Positions 1-9,271 of a stretch of 64,000 nt of DNA are shown here, in pieces. The DNA is taken from the NCBI GenBank assembly GCA_964542425.1, contig CAZIUB010000022.1:1-64000 (forward strand), written 5' to 3'. Origin of the DNA: Dongia_A sp964542425 (GTDB lineage: Bacteria > Pseudomonadota > Alphaproteobacteria > Dongiales > Dongiaceae). The notes under the pieces were generated by a model, which saw only the letters and a list, made by a program, of their open reading frames with translations, ran no database searches and was not told the origin of the DNA. Made by a program: the position numbers and the translations under genes. Position 1 is the stretch's first letter, and each line of letters opens with the position of its first letter.

Positions 1-1779
1 CTGGATCATTCCGAGGGCGACGATCCCGACAGCGAGTTGCTGTCGATCGACCTGTCCGGGTTCGTGACCTTCACGGACGCCGACGAGGATACGATCACGC
101 TGGACAACGGGTTTGTGATCCAGGTCGAGAACGACGTTCCGGTGGTGAATGCCAAGACCGACCTGATCTTTGCGAATACCAGCCCGACGCCGAGCGGCAC
201 GGGGATCTTTGACTACAGTATCGGCGCGGATGAAAACGCGACAACCTTCACGAAGGACAACTCCGAAATTGTGCTTCTTGGGTTTGACGGAAAGGTTGGC
301 ACGACGGATATCGTCGATCCGGTGGTGACGTGGCAGTCGGAAGATGGGAGCACGGCGGAATTCGAGTTCACGTTCAAATACGACTCCAACCCGCTGGATC
401 CGGACAACGTACTCACGGATGCATCGGGCACGATCATCTTCGACAAGGTGCTCGGAACTTATACGGTGACGTTGGCCAAGCCGATCGAGAGCTTCTCGGT
501 CCTCACCACCAGCGGCACCATTTCCAAAGAGAGCTACAATCTGGTCGGTTCCGCGGAATCGCAGCCCGAGATCGTAGTTTCCAAGCTGGCCGACGACTTC
601 TTCGTGCGGTTCTCGGCGGATGAGGGAGGCGGCAACAACCCGGACCTCGTCGCTGGTAATGATGACAAATTTGTTGAGAAAGAGACTTTCACGGGCGCGC
701 AATCCTGGGTCAGCATCAGCAACACCGAGAATGGCGTGGCCAGCGACACCCTGCAGCAAGGCGAAGTGCTCAACTTCGATTTCTACAGCAAGAGCCCCGC
801 CGACGAGGATCCCGCGCCGACCCCAGACAAGACGTATGCCGACGCCATGTTCCTGGAACTTGGCAAGCTCGGCAATGGCGAGGACATGGTGGTCGTCCTG
901 AAACTGGTCGATGCATCCGATCCGAACAATGAGGCGTTGTGGACCACGCGGGTGGTCGTCGTCGAGTACGACGACATTTGGTTGCCCGACGAAACCAACC
1001 CCTACAACATCGATGTGGGGGACGGCGGCGGCCTCGTGATCATCGAAAGCAACGATTACAACTTCGGAAAAGACAACTACATTATTTCCGGAGCGCAGTT
1101 GCTGACTTCGACCGAAGACATCACGACTGGCACTGACGGTGCGATTGATCTCAACCGCGATACCGGCGATCTGGGTCTATCCACCTATGATGATGAACTC
1201 GATGCCTCTACGACCGACACTGACGTCATCAAGATCGTCGATATCGGCATCATCGCGCCGGTGACCCAGACGCAGGACGCCACCCTGACCTTCGATGTCC
1301 AGGTCAAGGATGCGGATGGCGACACGACGAGTACGCAGACGCTGAACGTCACGATCGAGGGATCGAAGACCTTTACCGGGACGGCGTCGGCAGAATCGAT
1401 CCAAGGCACATCTGGCGACGACAGCTTTACCGGTAACGGAGGCGACGACCAGATCGACCTCGGCGCAGGCGGAAATGACACAGTTAATGTCGTGAACACG
1501 CTGGATGGGCATGACGTGGTCAGCGGCTTCGACGCCGATCCAACGGGCGGCCAGGACAAGATCGATCTGACGGAGTTGTTCGATAGTCTCGGTGTCGACG
1601 CCGATACCAATGTCGAGCGTATGGGTCTGGTCGATATCACGGTCGACAGCGGCAACACCATCATCGACGTGGACTCGGATCTCAGTGGCACGGTTACGGC
1701 CGGCGACGTGAAGATCACACTCATCGGTGTCGGGAGCGGCGTTGCCTTGAACGACGACGTGCTACTCGGCGGCTCATAA
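1..1779 (+). CDS. Large type I-secreted adhesin/RTX-like protein, C-terminal part (5' end outside window)
   Basis: The reading frame is open from the first base, so this is the C-terminal end (about 592 residues) of a longer protein. The composition is acidic and Thr/Gly/Asp-rich with hardly any Cys. The first residues (DLSGFVTFTDADEDTITL, then VENDVPVV) resemble the repeat modules of giant T1SS-143/VCBS-type adhesins. Near the end there is one RTX-like nonapeptide patch (GTSGDDSFTGNGGDDQIDLG), followed by a segment typical of type I secretion C-terminal targets (DGHDVVSGFDADPTGGQDKIDL). Such proteins leave the cell in one step through an ABC/HlyD/TolC channel, and a complete set of those three genes lies downstream. 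A strong terminator follows. The exact adhesin family cannot be set without the N-terminus. Confidence 0.85.
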   Translation: MDHSEGDDPDSELLSIDLSGFVTFTDADEDTITLDNGFVIQVENDVPVVNAKTDLIFANTSPTPSGTGIFDYSIGADENATTFTKDNSEIVLLGFDGKVGTTDIVDPVVTWQSEDGSTAEFEFTFKYDSNPLDPDNVLTDASGTIIFDKVLGTYTVTLAKPIESFSVLTTSGTISKESYNLVGSAESQPEIVVSKLADDFFVRFSADEGGGNNPDLVAGNDDKFVEKETFTGAQSWVSISNTENGVASDTLQQGEVLNFDFYSKSPADEDPAPTPDKTYADAMFLELGKLGNGEDMVVVLKLVDASDPNNEALWTTRVVVVEYDDIWLPDETNPYNIDVGDGGGLVIIESNDYNFGKDNYIISGAQLLTSTEDITTGTDGAIDLNRDTGDLGLSTYDDELDASTTDTDVIKIVDIGIIAPVTQTQDATLTFDVQVKDADGDTTSTQTLNVTIEGSKTFTGTASAESIQGTSGDDSFTGNGGDDQIDLGAGGNDTVNVVNTLDGHDVVSGFDADPTGGQDKIDLTELFDSLGVDADTNVERMGLVDITVDSGNTIIDVDSDLSGTVTAGDVKITLIGVGSGVALNDDVLLGGS

Positions 1780-1803
1780 TCCCCCAAGAGAGCCACAACA
1801 CCA

Positions 1804-1833
1804 GGGGCGCCCCCGATTGGGCGCCCCTTTTTT
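1804..1833 (+). terminator. Rho-independent terminator after the adhesin gene
   Basis: A 9-bp perfect stem (ggggcgccc at 1804-1812, gggcgcccc at 1819-1827) with a 6-nt loop is followed directly by six T residues. It lies 25 bp after the adhesin stop codon and should separate the adhesin transcript from the methyltransferase gene. Confidence 0.9.
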
Positions 1834-1835
1834 GG

Positions 1836-1908
1836 GCGGCCCTCACCCCGGCCCTCACCCGCGAGGGCTCGCGCCCTCGTACCCTCTCCCCGCTGGGGCG
1901 AGGGAAAT
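1836..1908. repeat. REP-like palindromic sequence
   Basis: A stretch of CCCTCACCC- and CTCTCCCC-type motifs with partial self-complementarity (gagggctcgcgccctc inside it). The same motif style recurs at 3732-3860 on the other side of the methyltransferase gene. It resembles the common proteobacterial extragenic palindromes. No coding potential was seen. Confidence 0.5.
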
Positions 1909-1999
1909 CGGGCAGCGGGAACATCGGCTCCCCGAATATCCCATCGATCCGGCCGGATTTTCGGCTAATCTGCCGGCCTATCCGTGAAGGGGAGAAAAC

Positions 2000-3721
2000 A
2001 TGACCGGTGATTGGGCCCAGGGTTATGTGACCGACGTGCTCTATACCGAGAGCTTCTTTCGCGAGCTCTCGCCTTCCTGGCTGAATTACGTCGCCGCCAT
2101 GCATGGCTGCCACCCGCGGCCCTTGGAGCGGCCCTTCGCCTACCTGGAGCTTGGCTGCGGCATGGGCCAGTCGATGGCCACGCTGGCCGGCGCATTCCCC
2201 AAGGGCGAGTTCGTGGGCGTCGATTTCAATCCCGGCCACGTGGATGCCGGCAGGCGCTACGCCGAGGAGGCCGGGCTCGGCAACGCCGCCTATATCGAGG
2301 CGAGCTTCCAGGATCTAGCCTCGGGCCAGCATGCGCTTCCGGAATGCGACTTCATCGTGCTGCACGGGGTCTATACCTGGATCAGCCTGGAGGCCAGGCT
2401 GGCGGTCCAGAAGGTGATCCGCGACCGGCTGAAGCCCGGCGGCATCGTCTACAATTCCTATAATTGCCTGCCGGGCTGGGCCCCGGACGCCCCCATCCGC
2501 AAGCTGATGTACGAGTGGGCCGCCGCCCTGCCGGGCGACCCCGGCACCAAGGCAGCACCCGCGCTCAAGTTCCTCAAGGACATGGCCGATGCCAAGCTCG
2601 GCTATTTCCAGGGTGCGCCCTCGGCGGCGAAACTGGTCGAGAAGTTCCTGACCCGCGACCCCAACTACCTGGCGCACGAATTCCTGAACGCCGATTGGAA
2701 GCTCTTTTTCTCGACCGATGTCGCCGACGACATGGCCAATTCCAAGCTCACCTACATGGGATCGGCGACCTTGGCCGAAAACCACATCGAGCTCCTGATG
2801 AACGACGAGATGGTGAAGAAGATCAACGAGCAGCCGACCCCGCGGCTCAAGCAACTGGTGCAGGATTACGCCATCAGCCAGCGCTTCCGCCGCGACGTCT
2901 TCGTGCGCGGGCACCCGCATTTGAACCGCGCCGCCATGCTGCGGCACTTGAACGCCATTCCCTTCACGCTGGCCAAGGCCAAGGTGGAGACGGGGGAGGC
3001 GGTGAAGGTGCCCAGGGGCGAAATCCGCTTCGACCAGAAGATCTTTCCCGATCTGGTCGAATTGCTTGATGGCGGCGTGGTGACGATGAACGAGCTCAGG
3101 CGCGAGGTCGCCAAGCGCACCAAGCAAGCCCAAGACATCGACCGCACCATCTTGCTTCTGAACGCGTCGGGCATCGCGCAACCTTGCGCCAAGCCCTACA
3201 CGGCAGGGCCAATGCCGGGCAAGATCACCCGCATCGACCTCAAATCCAAGATCAACAAATTACTCCTGGCCAAGGCGGTCGAACTCGCGGGGCGCTGCCA
3301 CCTGGTCTCGGAATGGGGCGGCACAGGCGTTTCGTTCGGGCCCTTGGAATCGATCGTGCTCGGCCAGATTTGCGTCGGCTGGGAAAGCGAGGATGCGATG
3401 GTCGCCAAGCTCGCCGCCGAGTACAAGCGCCGCAATATCCGGCTCAATCCTCCGCCCGAGACCCCGGCCAAGGATAAGGATGGCAAGGAAAAGGATTCCA
3501 AGGCTGGGGATTCGAAGGCCGAAGATGCCAAGGCCGAAACTCCCAGGGCCGAAACTTCCAAGGCCGGAAACGGCAAGGAACCAGCCGATGCCAAGGAGGC
3601 CAAGGATGCCAAGAACAAGGCGCCGCCCACCCCGGAAAGTGCGGCGCGCGAGCATTTGGCCAAGTTCCTCAAGGAGCAGGTGCCGATCCTGCATCGGCTG
3701 GGGATCGTGCTGGTTGCATGA
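2000..3721 (+). CDS. SAM-dependent methyltransferase with methyltransferase-regulatory domain (PKMT-like)
   Basis: 573 residues. The ATG follows a good ribosome site (ggggag). SAM motif I is LELGCGMGQ at residues 49-57, followed by an acidic residue at the end of the next strand (FVGVDFNP), which is a class I Rossmann methyltransferase pattern. The middle part (roughly 200-330) looks like the methyltransferase-regulatory domain found with this fold in rickettsial protein-lysine methyltransferases that modify outer-membrane proteins. A Lys/Ala/Glu/Asp-rich linker (about 485-545) precedes a short conserved-looking tail (FLKEQVPILHRLGIV). The gene sits between a type I-secreted adhesin and its exporter, which suggests that the exported protein is the substrate. 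That link is inference. A small-molecule or other protein substrate is also possible. Confidence 0.75.
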   Translation: MTGDWAQGYVTDVLYTESFFRELSPSWLNYVAAMHGCHPRPLERPFAYLELGCGMGQSMATLAGAFPKGEFVGVDFNPGHVDAGRRYAEEAGLGNAAYIEASFQDLASGQHALPECDFIVLHGVYTWISLEARLAVQKVIRDRLKPGGIVYNSYNCLPGWAPDAPIRKLMYEWAAALPGDPGTKAAPALKFLKDMADAKLGYFQGAPSAAKLVEKFLTRDPNYLAHEFLNADWKLFFSTDVADDMANSKLTYMGSATLAENHIELLMNDEMVKKINEQPTPRLKQLVQDYAISQRFRRDVFVRGHPHLNRAAMLRHLNAIPFTLAKAKVETGEAVKVPRGEIRFDQKIFPDLVELLDGGVVTMNELRREVAKRTKQAQDIDRTILLLNASGIAQPCAKPYTAGPMPGKITRIDLKSKINKLLLAKAVELAGRCHLVSEWGGTGVSFGPLESIVLGQICVGWESEDAMVAKLAAEYKRRNIRLNPPPETPAKDKDGKEKDSKAGDSKAEDAKAETPRAETSKAGNGKEPADAKEAKDAKNKAPPTPESAAREHLAKFLKEQVPILHRLGIVLVA

Positions 3722-3731
3722 ACGGCCGGGA

Positions 3732-3860
3732 TTCTCCCTCTCCATCAGGGAGAGGGTTGGGGTGAGGGACGAGCGGAAAATATTTCCCCTCACCCTCCTC
3801 GGCTTCGCCTCTCGCCCTCTCTCAAGGGAGAGGAAAATGCCTCGGGTGGGAGCCGAGCCG
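3732..3860. repeat. REP-like palindromes between methyltransferase and ABC transporter genes
   Basis: Two hairpin-forming units. The first is ccctctcc-atca-gggagaggg at about 3735-3755, followed by ttggggtgaggg. The second starts ccctcaccctcc and ends ctctcaagggagagg. They are the same style as 1836-1908. They fill most of the 230-bp gap and may act as an attenuator or mRNA-stability element. This is not demonstrated. Confidence 0.5.
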
Positions 3861-3954
3861 AAGGGGATTGCCGGGGCGAGGGATCGGGGCTATTAACCAA
3901 CCGCTAACCGAACCCGGGTCCTAATCGATGCCCGTCGCCGTCGCACAGGTCTGA

Positions 3955-6219
3955 ATGAACATGGATTCAAGCCAGCCGCAATCGCCGCCTTCGGGCGGCG
4001 CGGCTCCGAAGCCTGCGGCCAAGACCGCGACGCTCCCCCAGATCAAGCCCGAAGCCGGCTTGCCGGTGGAGATGGCGACGCCGGAGATGCGCGCCGACGC
4101 GCTGCTCTCCTGCCTGGTGGTGCTGACCCGCCTGTTCGGCAATCCCAAATCCCACGCCGCCTTGGCCGCCGGGCTGCCGATCGGCGAAGAGGGCATGACG
4201 CCGGATCTCTTCATCCGCGCCGCCGAGCGCGCCGGGCTGTCCGCGGCCAAGGTCAAGCGCCCGGTCAAGGAGGTGACCAATATGAGCGTGCCGGCGGTCC
4301 TGCTCTTGAAGGACCGCAGGGCGGCCGTCTTGCTGTCGCCGCCCAAGGCCGGCAAGGTGGACGTGGCCACGACCGATAATCTGGATGGTTTCGTCACCCT
4401 GTCCCTGGCCGAAATCGAGGGCCTCCATTCCGGCCAGATGCTGGTGGTGCGGCCCAAGATCCGCCTCGACAGCCGTTCCTCCGAAATCACCGATGCGCCG
4501 CCGCGCAACTGGTTCTGGAGCGAGGTGGGGAAGCACACGCCGGTCTACCTCGAGGTGATCGTCGCGGCGCTGCTGCTGAATTTCTTCACCATCGCCTCTT
4601 CCATTTTCACCATGCAGGTCTACGACCGCGTGGTGCCGAACAAGGCCGAATCGACGCTGATCGTGCTGGTGATCGGAGTCATGATCATTTATTTCTTCGA
4701 TTTCCTGCTGCGCACTTTGCGCGCGGTGTTCCTCGACCGTGCCGGTAAGATCCTCGATCGCAAGGTGTCCTCGGCCATCTTCCAGCACATCCTGGCGATC
4801 AAGATGGCGGCCGGGCCGCAATCGGCCGGTGCCTTTGCCAGCAACGTCCAGCAATACGAGACCTTGCGCGACTTCTTCACCTCGGCCACGCTGAGCGCCG
4901 TCATCGACCTGCCGTTCGTGCTGGTGTTCCTGGCCATCATCTATCTGATCGGCGGCCCGGTGGTGTGGGTGCCGGCGATCCTCATCCCGGTCGTGATCCT
5001 GGTCAGCGTGCTGGTGCAGTTCCCGATGAAGCGGGCGATCGAGCGCTCGTATCGCGAGGTCGCGCAGAAGCACGCCACCCTGGTGGAGGCCATCAACGGC
5101 CTGGACATGATCAAGGCGACCTCGGCCGAAGGCCAGATGCAGCGCGACTGGGACGGCTATGTCGCGGCCTCCGCTTCCTCGGCCATGACCTCCAAGTTCT
5201 GGTCGTCGATCGGCATCAACTTCGTGATATTGTCCTCGAATCTGGCCACGACCGGTGTCATCCTGTGGGGCTGCTACCGAATCTTCCAGACCGGCCCGAC
5301 CAGCGATATCTTCATGACCACCGGCGCGCTGGTCGCGGTCACCATTCTGACGGGCCGAGCGATGGCGCCCTTGGCCCAGATCGCCGGCCTCATCATTCGC
5401 TTCCACCAATCATGGACCTCGCTCAAGGGGCTCAATCGGCTGATGGAACTGCCGGTGGAACGCCCAATGGGCAAGGTCTTCATCCGCCGGCCCCGGATCG
5501 AGGGCGCGGTCGAATTCCGCAACGTGACCTTCAAGTATCCGAATTCGCAGGGCGCGGCATTGGAGGGCATCTCGTTCCGCATCTCGCCCGGCGAGCGGGT
5601 CGGCATCCTGGGGCGCATCGGATCGGGCAAGACCACGATCGAGCGCCTGATCATCGGCCTCTATGAGCCGACCGAAGGGGCGGTCATGGTCGATGGCACC
5701 GACATCCGCCAATTGGACCCGACCGATCTTCGCCAAAGCGTGGGCTGCGTGCTGCAGGATCCGCATCTTTTCTTCGGCTCGGTCAAGGACAACATCACGC
5801 TGGGTGCCCCCTACGTGGACGAGGCCTCGGTCATTCGTGCCGCCACCATGGCCGGGGTCGATCAATTCGTGCGCGGCCATCCGCTGGGCTACGACATGCC
5901 GGTCGGCGAAAACGGCCGCATGCTCTCCGGCGGCCAGCGCCAGGCGGTGGCGGTCGCGCGCGCACTCCTCCTCAATCCGCCGGTGCTGCTCCTGGACGAG
6001 CCCACTTCCTCGATGGACAATTCCAGCGAGGCGGCGTTCAAGCAACGCCTGGCGGCCATCGCCAAGGGCAAGACCGTGATCCTGGTCACCCATCGTCATT
6101 CCATGCTGGCCCTGGTCGAACGCCTGATCGTGCTCGATCGCGGCAAGATCGTGGCCGACGGGCCGAAGGCCGGCGTCCTCGAGGCGCTGATGGGCGGCCG
6201 CGTCCAGGCGCGCGAATAA
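3955..6219 (+). CDS. Type I secretion ABC permease/ATPase (LapB/LssB-like)
   Basis: 754 residues, the usual length for this class. In order: a C39-peptidase-like domain (about 45-165), a six-helix exporter membrane domain (about 190-470, including FFTIASSIFTMQVYDRVVPN), and an ATPase domain (about 505-745). The ATPase has Walker A GRIGSGKT at 553-560, signature LSGGQ at 657-661 and Walker B LLLDEP with D681/E682. The C39-like domain lacks the normal Cys active-site context, so it is probably a non-cleaving substrate docking domain, as in LapB-type exporters. It should energise export of the adhesin encoded upstream. The HlyD-type gene follows 12 bp later. ATG at 3955 or 3961 is possible; neither has a strong ribosome site. 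Confidence 0.92.
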   Translation: MNMDSSQPQSPPSGGAAPKPAAKTATLPQIKPEAGLPVEMATPEMRADALLSCLVVLTRLFGNPKSHAALAAGLPIGEEGMTPDLFIRAAERAGLSAAKVKRPVKEVTNMSVPAVLLLKDRRAAVLLSPPKAGKVDVATTDNLDGFVTLSLAEIEGLHSGQMLVVRPKIRLDSRSSEITDAPPRNWFWSEVGKHTPVYLEVIVAALLLNFFTIASSIFTMQVYDRVVPNKAESTLIVLVIGVMIIYFFDFLLRTLRAVFLDRAGKILDRKVSSAIFQHILAIKMAAGPQSAGAFASNVQQYETLRDFFTSATLSAVIDLPFVLVFLAIIYLIGGPVVWVPAILIPVVILVSVLVQFPMKRAIERSYREVAQKHATLVEAINGLDMIKATSAEGQMQRDWDGYVAASASSAMTSKFWSSIGINFVILSSNLATTGVILWGCYRIFQTGPTSDIFMTTGALVAVTILTGRAMAPLAQIAGLIIRFHQSWTSLKGLNRLMELPVERPMGKVFIRRPRIEGAVEFRNVTFKYPNSQGAALEGISFRISPGERVGILGRIGSGKTTIERLIIGLYEPTEGAVMVDGTDIRQLDPTDLRQSVGCVLQDPHLFFGSVKDNITLGAPYVDEASVIRAATMAGVDQFVRGHPLGYDMPVGENGRMLSGGQRQAVAVARALLLNPPVLLLDEPTSSMDNSSEAAFKQRLAAIAKGKTVILVTHRHSMLALVERLIVLDRGKIVADGPKAGVLEALMGGRVQARE

Positions 6220-6231
6220 GAGGATCGGCAC

Positions 6232-7557
6232 TTGTCCCTGACCAACCGCGATCTTTGGATCGACCCCGCCGAAACCGACAAGGAGGGCACGCAGCTGTTC
6301 GGCCACCTGCTGGTCCTCACCCTGGTGACGATCCTGGTGGTCTCTCTGTTGTGGGCGGATTTCGCCGTCCTTGACGAAATCACCCGGGGCGAGGGCAAGG
6401 TCATCCCTTCGAGCCAGGTCCAGAAGATCCAGAGCGAAAAAGGCGGCGTTCTCCAGGAGATGAAGGTGCACGAAAGCGACATCGTCGAGGCCGGGCAGGT
6501 GCTGGTCATTCTCGACAACACCCAGGTCAAGACCAATCGGGAAGAGCTGCAGCAGAGGGTGTGGACCGGCACGGCGGCGGAACGGCGCCTGCTGGTGGAA
6601 ATCAGCGGCGGCACCGTCGATAATATCAAATTCCCCGACGATCTGCTGGCCAATGTGCCGGAGGTGGCGGAGGCGGAGCGCCAGAATTTCATCGTTCGCC
6701 AGCTGCAATTGGAATCGCAAAAGGCGACCCTCGAGCAGCAGGTGGAAACCAAGCAGCAGGAAATCAGCCAGATCGACACCCGCGTCTCCTCGGCGCGCAA
6801 GAGCCTGAATATCGCCTCCGAGCGCGTGGAAATATTGCGCCCGATGGTGAAGCAAAAAGTCGCATCGATCGTGGATTTGCTCGAGGCGCAGCAGCAAATG
6901 CAGGATTACCAGAGCGAAATCTCCAATGCCGAGGCGTCGCGCGCGCCGGCGAAGGCGGCGCTGGCCGAGGCGCGAAGCAAGCTCAAGGAGATTACCGCGA
7001 CTTTCCGCGCCGAGGCCTCCAGTGAATTGGGCCGAGTACGGGGCGATCTGCGCTCGGCCGAGGCGCTGCTCAGGGGCACCGAGACCGAAAGCGGTCGCCA
7101 GAGCCTGACCTCGCCGGTCCGGGGCACGGTCAAGGAGATTTTCATCAACACCCCTGGTGGCGTGATACAGCCGGGCGAGGACATCATCGATATCGTGCCG
7201 ATCGAGGACTCGCTTCTGATCGAGGCGCAGATCCGCCCGCAGGATCGCGGGTTCATCGCCCCCGACCAGCCGGCCCAGGTCAAGATCACCGCCTATGATT
7301 ACAGCATCTATGGTGGGCTGGAAGCCAAGGTCGAGCAGATCAGCGCCGACGCGATCGAGAACGAGAAAAAGGAATTGTTCTTCCGGGTGCGCCTGCGGAC
7401 CGCTAACAACTACCTGATCGGAAAGGACGGCGGCCAATTGCCGATCATTCCAGGCATGACCGCGACAGTTGACATCTTGACGGGAAAGAAAACGGTCCTA
7501 AACTACCTGCTGAAGCCGATCTTGAGGGCACGGGATACGGCGTTAACCGAACGTTAA
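6232..7557 (+). CDS. HlyD-family type I secretion membrane-fusion (adaptor) protein
   Basis: 441 residues from a TTG start, with an agagga ribosome site overlapping the end of the ABC gene. A single N-terminal membrane anchor (about 22-42, HLLVLTLVTILVVSLLWADF) is followed by a lipoyl/barrel segment (GEGKVIPSSQVQKIQS), a long Gln/Glu-rich coiled coil (about 130-285) and a second barrel half with the family pattern SPVRGTVKEIFINTPGGVIQPGE. The protein bridges the ABC exporter in the inner membrane to the TolC channel. It is organised as one operon with the ABC gene; the TolC gene follows after a 158-bp gap. Confidence 0.93.
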   Translation: MSLTNRDLWIDPAETDKEGTQLFGHLLVLTLVTILVVSLLWADFAVLDEITRGEGKVIPSSQVQKIQSEKGGVLQEMKVHESDIVEAGQVLVILDNTQVKTNREELQQRVWTGTAAERRLLVEISGGTVDNIKFPDDLLANVPEVAEAERQNFIVRQLQLESQKATLEQQVETKQQEISQIDTRVSSARKSLNIASERVEILRPMVKQKVASIVDLLEAQQQMQDYQSEISNAEASRAPAKAALAEARSKLKEITATFRAEASSELGRVRGDLRSAEALLRGTETESGRQSLTSPVRGTVKEIFINTPGGVIQPGEDIIDIVPIEDSLLIEAQIRPQDRGFIAPDQPAQVKITAYDYSIYGGLEAKVEQISADAIENEKKELFFRVRLRTANNYLIGKDGGQLPIIPGMTATVDILTGKKTVLNYLLKPILRARDTALTER

Positions 7558-7715
7558 CGATTGGTTAACCAAAATTGCTGGTGCGGGGCCGATTCGGTTC
7601 TGATATGTTTCCCAGCCGTGACGGGGGGTTAAGGCTGGGTCTCTAATCTGAGTTGGGAGCGTCTCGCCTGATCCGGGGAGCTCCTGGGGGTATCATTTAG
7701 TTGGGGGTTTGGAAC

Positions 7716-9134
7716 ATGCAGAAAATCAATTCGCGGCCCAGCCGCCGGGCATGTCTGTTCGGCACGGCCGTTGCGTTTTCCCTGGCCGCATTGTCCGGCA
7801 CGGCCCAGGCGATGTCGTTGCAGGACGCCATCAATCTGGTCATCAACACCAATCCCGACGTCGGGGTGACGGTGAAGGACCGGCGCGCGATCGATTACGA
7901 GTTGCGCCAGGCGCGCGGGCTTTACTACCCGCAGATCGATGTGCGCCTCGATGGCGGGGTCGATTTCGCCGAGAATTCGAGTACCGATGTCGCGCAAAAC
8001 GATATCGGCCAGAAGGGTCACACCAACGGCTTCTGGAACATGGATCGTTGGGATATCCAGGCCACCTTGCAGCAGCGGATCTTCGATGGGTTCGAGACCG
8101 ACAGCGAAGTGGAACGCCAGAAACAGCGCCAGATTTCCGCGGCGCATCGCATCCAGGATCAGGGCCAGGTTTCCGCCCTGGATGCAGTCAGTTCGTATCT
8201 CGACGTCGCGCGCGACCAGGAGCGCGTGGTCAATGCGGAATCGAACGTGGCCGCACACGAAGAAACTTTGCAACTGGTCCAGACCCGCACCGAATTGGGC
8301 GGTGGCAACATCGCCGACGTGCGCCAGACGGAAGCCAGGCTGGCAACCGCTCGTACAAGCCTGAACCAAATTCAGGGCGAACTTCGCGACTCCAGCGCTA
8401 CATTCCAGCGCATCATCGGCGTGGCCCCGGACAAACTGGAACCGGCCGTGCTCGACGCCGGGATGATCCCCGATTCGGAGGAAGCTTCGGTGATCAAGGC
8501 ACTGGAGACCAATCCGAAGGTCAGCCTGGCCAAGGCCGACGTGAAGGTGGCGGCCGCCGAGATCGACCTCAACGCCTCCCCGCTTTATCCGAGCCTCACC
8601 TTCGAGACGATCGGCAACGTGAACAATCACAACAACGGCCGCGAGGAGCGTACCCACAGCGCCACGTTCCTGCTGGTCGGACGGTACAATCTTTACCGCG
8701 GCGGCGCCGATATCGCGCGGGTGCGCGAGTTCAAATGGCGCAAGGCCGAGGCGAGCGAGCAACTGCGCGTCAACGAGCGAGAGGTGGCCGAGGATGTGCG
8801 GCTGTCCTGGAGTGCCCGCGATACAAAGCGCGCTGAGTTGGTGACGTTGACCGATCAGGTCGAGGCCAATCAGCAGACCCGCGACGTGTATGCCCAGCAA
8901 TTCGATATCGGGCAGCGCAGCTTGCTTGACCTGCTCGATGCGACCAACGAACTGTTCCTGTCGAAGGACGAACTGGTCAGCGCGACCTACGAGGAATTGT
9001 TCTCCGGTTACCGCATCCTCGCCTCCCAGGGCGATCTCGTGCAGTCGGTGGGCGTGAGCTTCCCGATGGAAGCGACCCCGGGAGAGGTCGATTACGACGA
9101 CATCATTCCAGAAGAGGAAACCGCCAGCCAATAG
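7716..9134 (+). CDS. TolC-family outer membrane channel protein of the type I secretion system
   Basis: 472 residues from the ATG at 7716, which starts a clean signal peptide with cleavage probably after AQA (residue 32). An upstream in-frame TTG (7701) would only add five residues before it. The mature part begins MSLQDAINLVINTNPDV and shows two similar halves of helix-rich TolC sequence, including the second-half motif DIGQRSLLDLLDATNELF. It completes the exporter and is probably dedicated to the upstream adhesin, as in the LapBCE arrangement. The 158-bp upstream gap is large enough for its own promoter, but no convincing -35/-10 pair was identified. Confidence 0.92.
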   Translation: MQKINSRPSRRACLFGTAVAFSLAALSGTAQAMSLQDAINLVINTNPDVGVTVKDRRAIDYELRQARGLYYPQIDVRLDGGVDFAENSSTDVAQNDIGQKGHTNGFWNMDRWDIQATLQQRIFDGFETDSEVERQKQRQISAAHRIQDQGQVSALDAVSSYLDVARDQERVVNAESNVAAHEETLQLVQTRTELGGGNIADVRQTEARLATARTSLNQIQGELRDSSATFQRIIGVAPDKLEPAVLDAGMIPDSEEASVIKALETNPKVSLAKADVKVAAAEIDLNASPLYPSLTFETIGNVNNHNNGREERTHSATFLLVGRYNLYRGGADIARVREFKWRKAEASEQLRVNEREVAEDVRLSWSARDTKRAELVTLTDQVEANQQTRDVYAQQFDIGQRSLLDLLDATNELFLSKDELVSATYEELFSGYRILASQGDLVQSVGVSFPMEATPGEVDYDDIIPEEETASQ

Positions 9135-9167
9135 CCGGCCGCACCGCCGGTCGATGATCGGGGCCCC

Positions 9168-9249
9168 GGAAAAGGGGACGCTACCCTTTTCTCGCCTGCC
9201 GTAGCCCCTGAGGAAAAAAGGTAGGGAAAAGGGTAGCGTCCCCTTTTCC
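9168..9249. repeat. Inverted-repeat element A1 (GGGGACGCTACCC family)
   Basis: The ends are a perfect 24-bp inverted repeat (9168-9191 and 9226-9249) with core ggggacgctaccc / gggtagcgtcccc. The spacer contains tcgcctgccgtagcccctg. A near-identical copy lies at 9423-9504, and the two flank tRNA-Cys. It is the type of palindrome often mobilised in trans by REP-associated transposases, but no such gene is in the window. Confidence 0.85.
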
Positions 9250-9271
9250 CCTTTTCCGCGGCGGAGGCGCC

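Noticed and set aside
5410..7437. A 675-codon open frame on the minus strand opposite the ABC and HlyD genes
   Set aside because: It mirrors the codon pattern of the real genes in a GC-rich genome, is His/Arg/Asp-biased, and shows no recognisable domain. Both plus-strand genes are intact with clear motifs.
7558..7715. A separate promoter for the tolC-type gene
   Set aside because: The gap is long enough, but candidate -35/-10 pairs have wrong spacing, so none is annotated.
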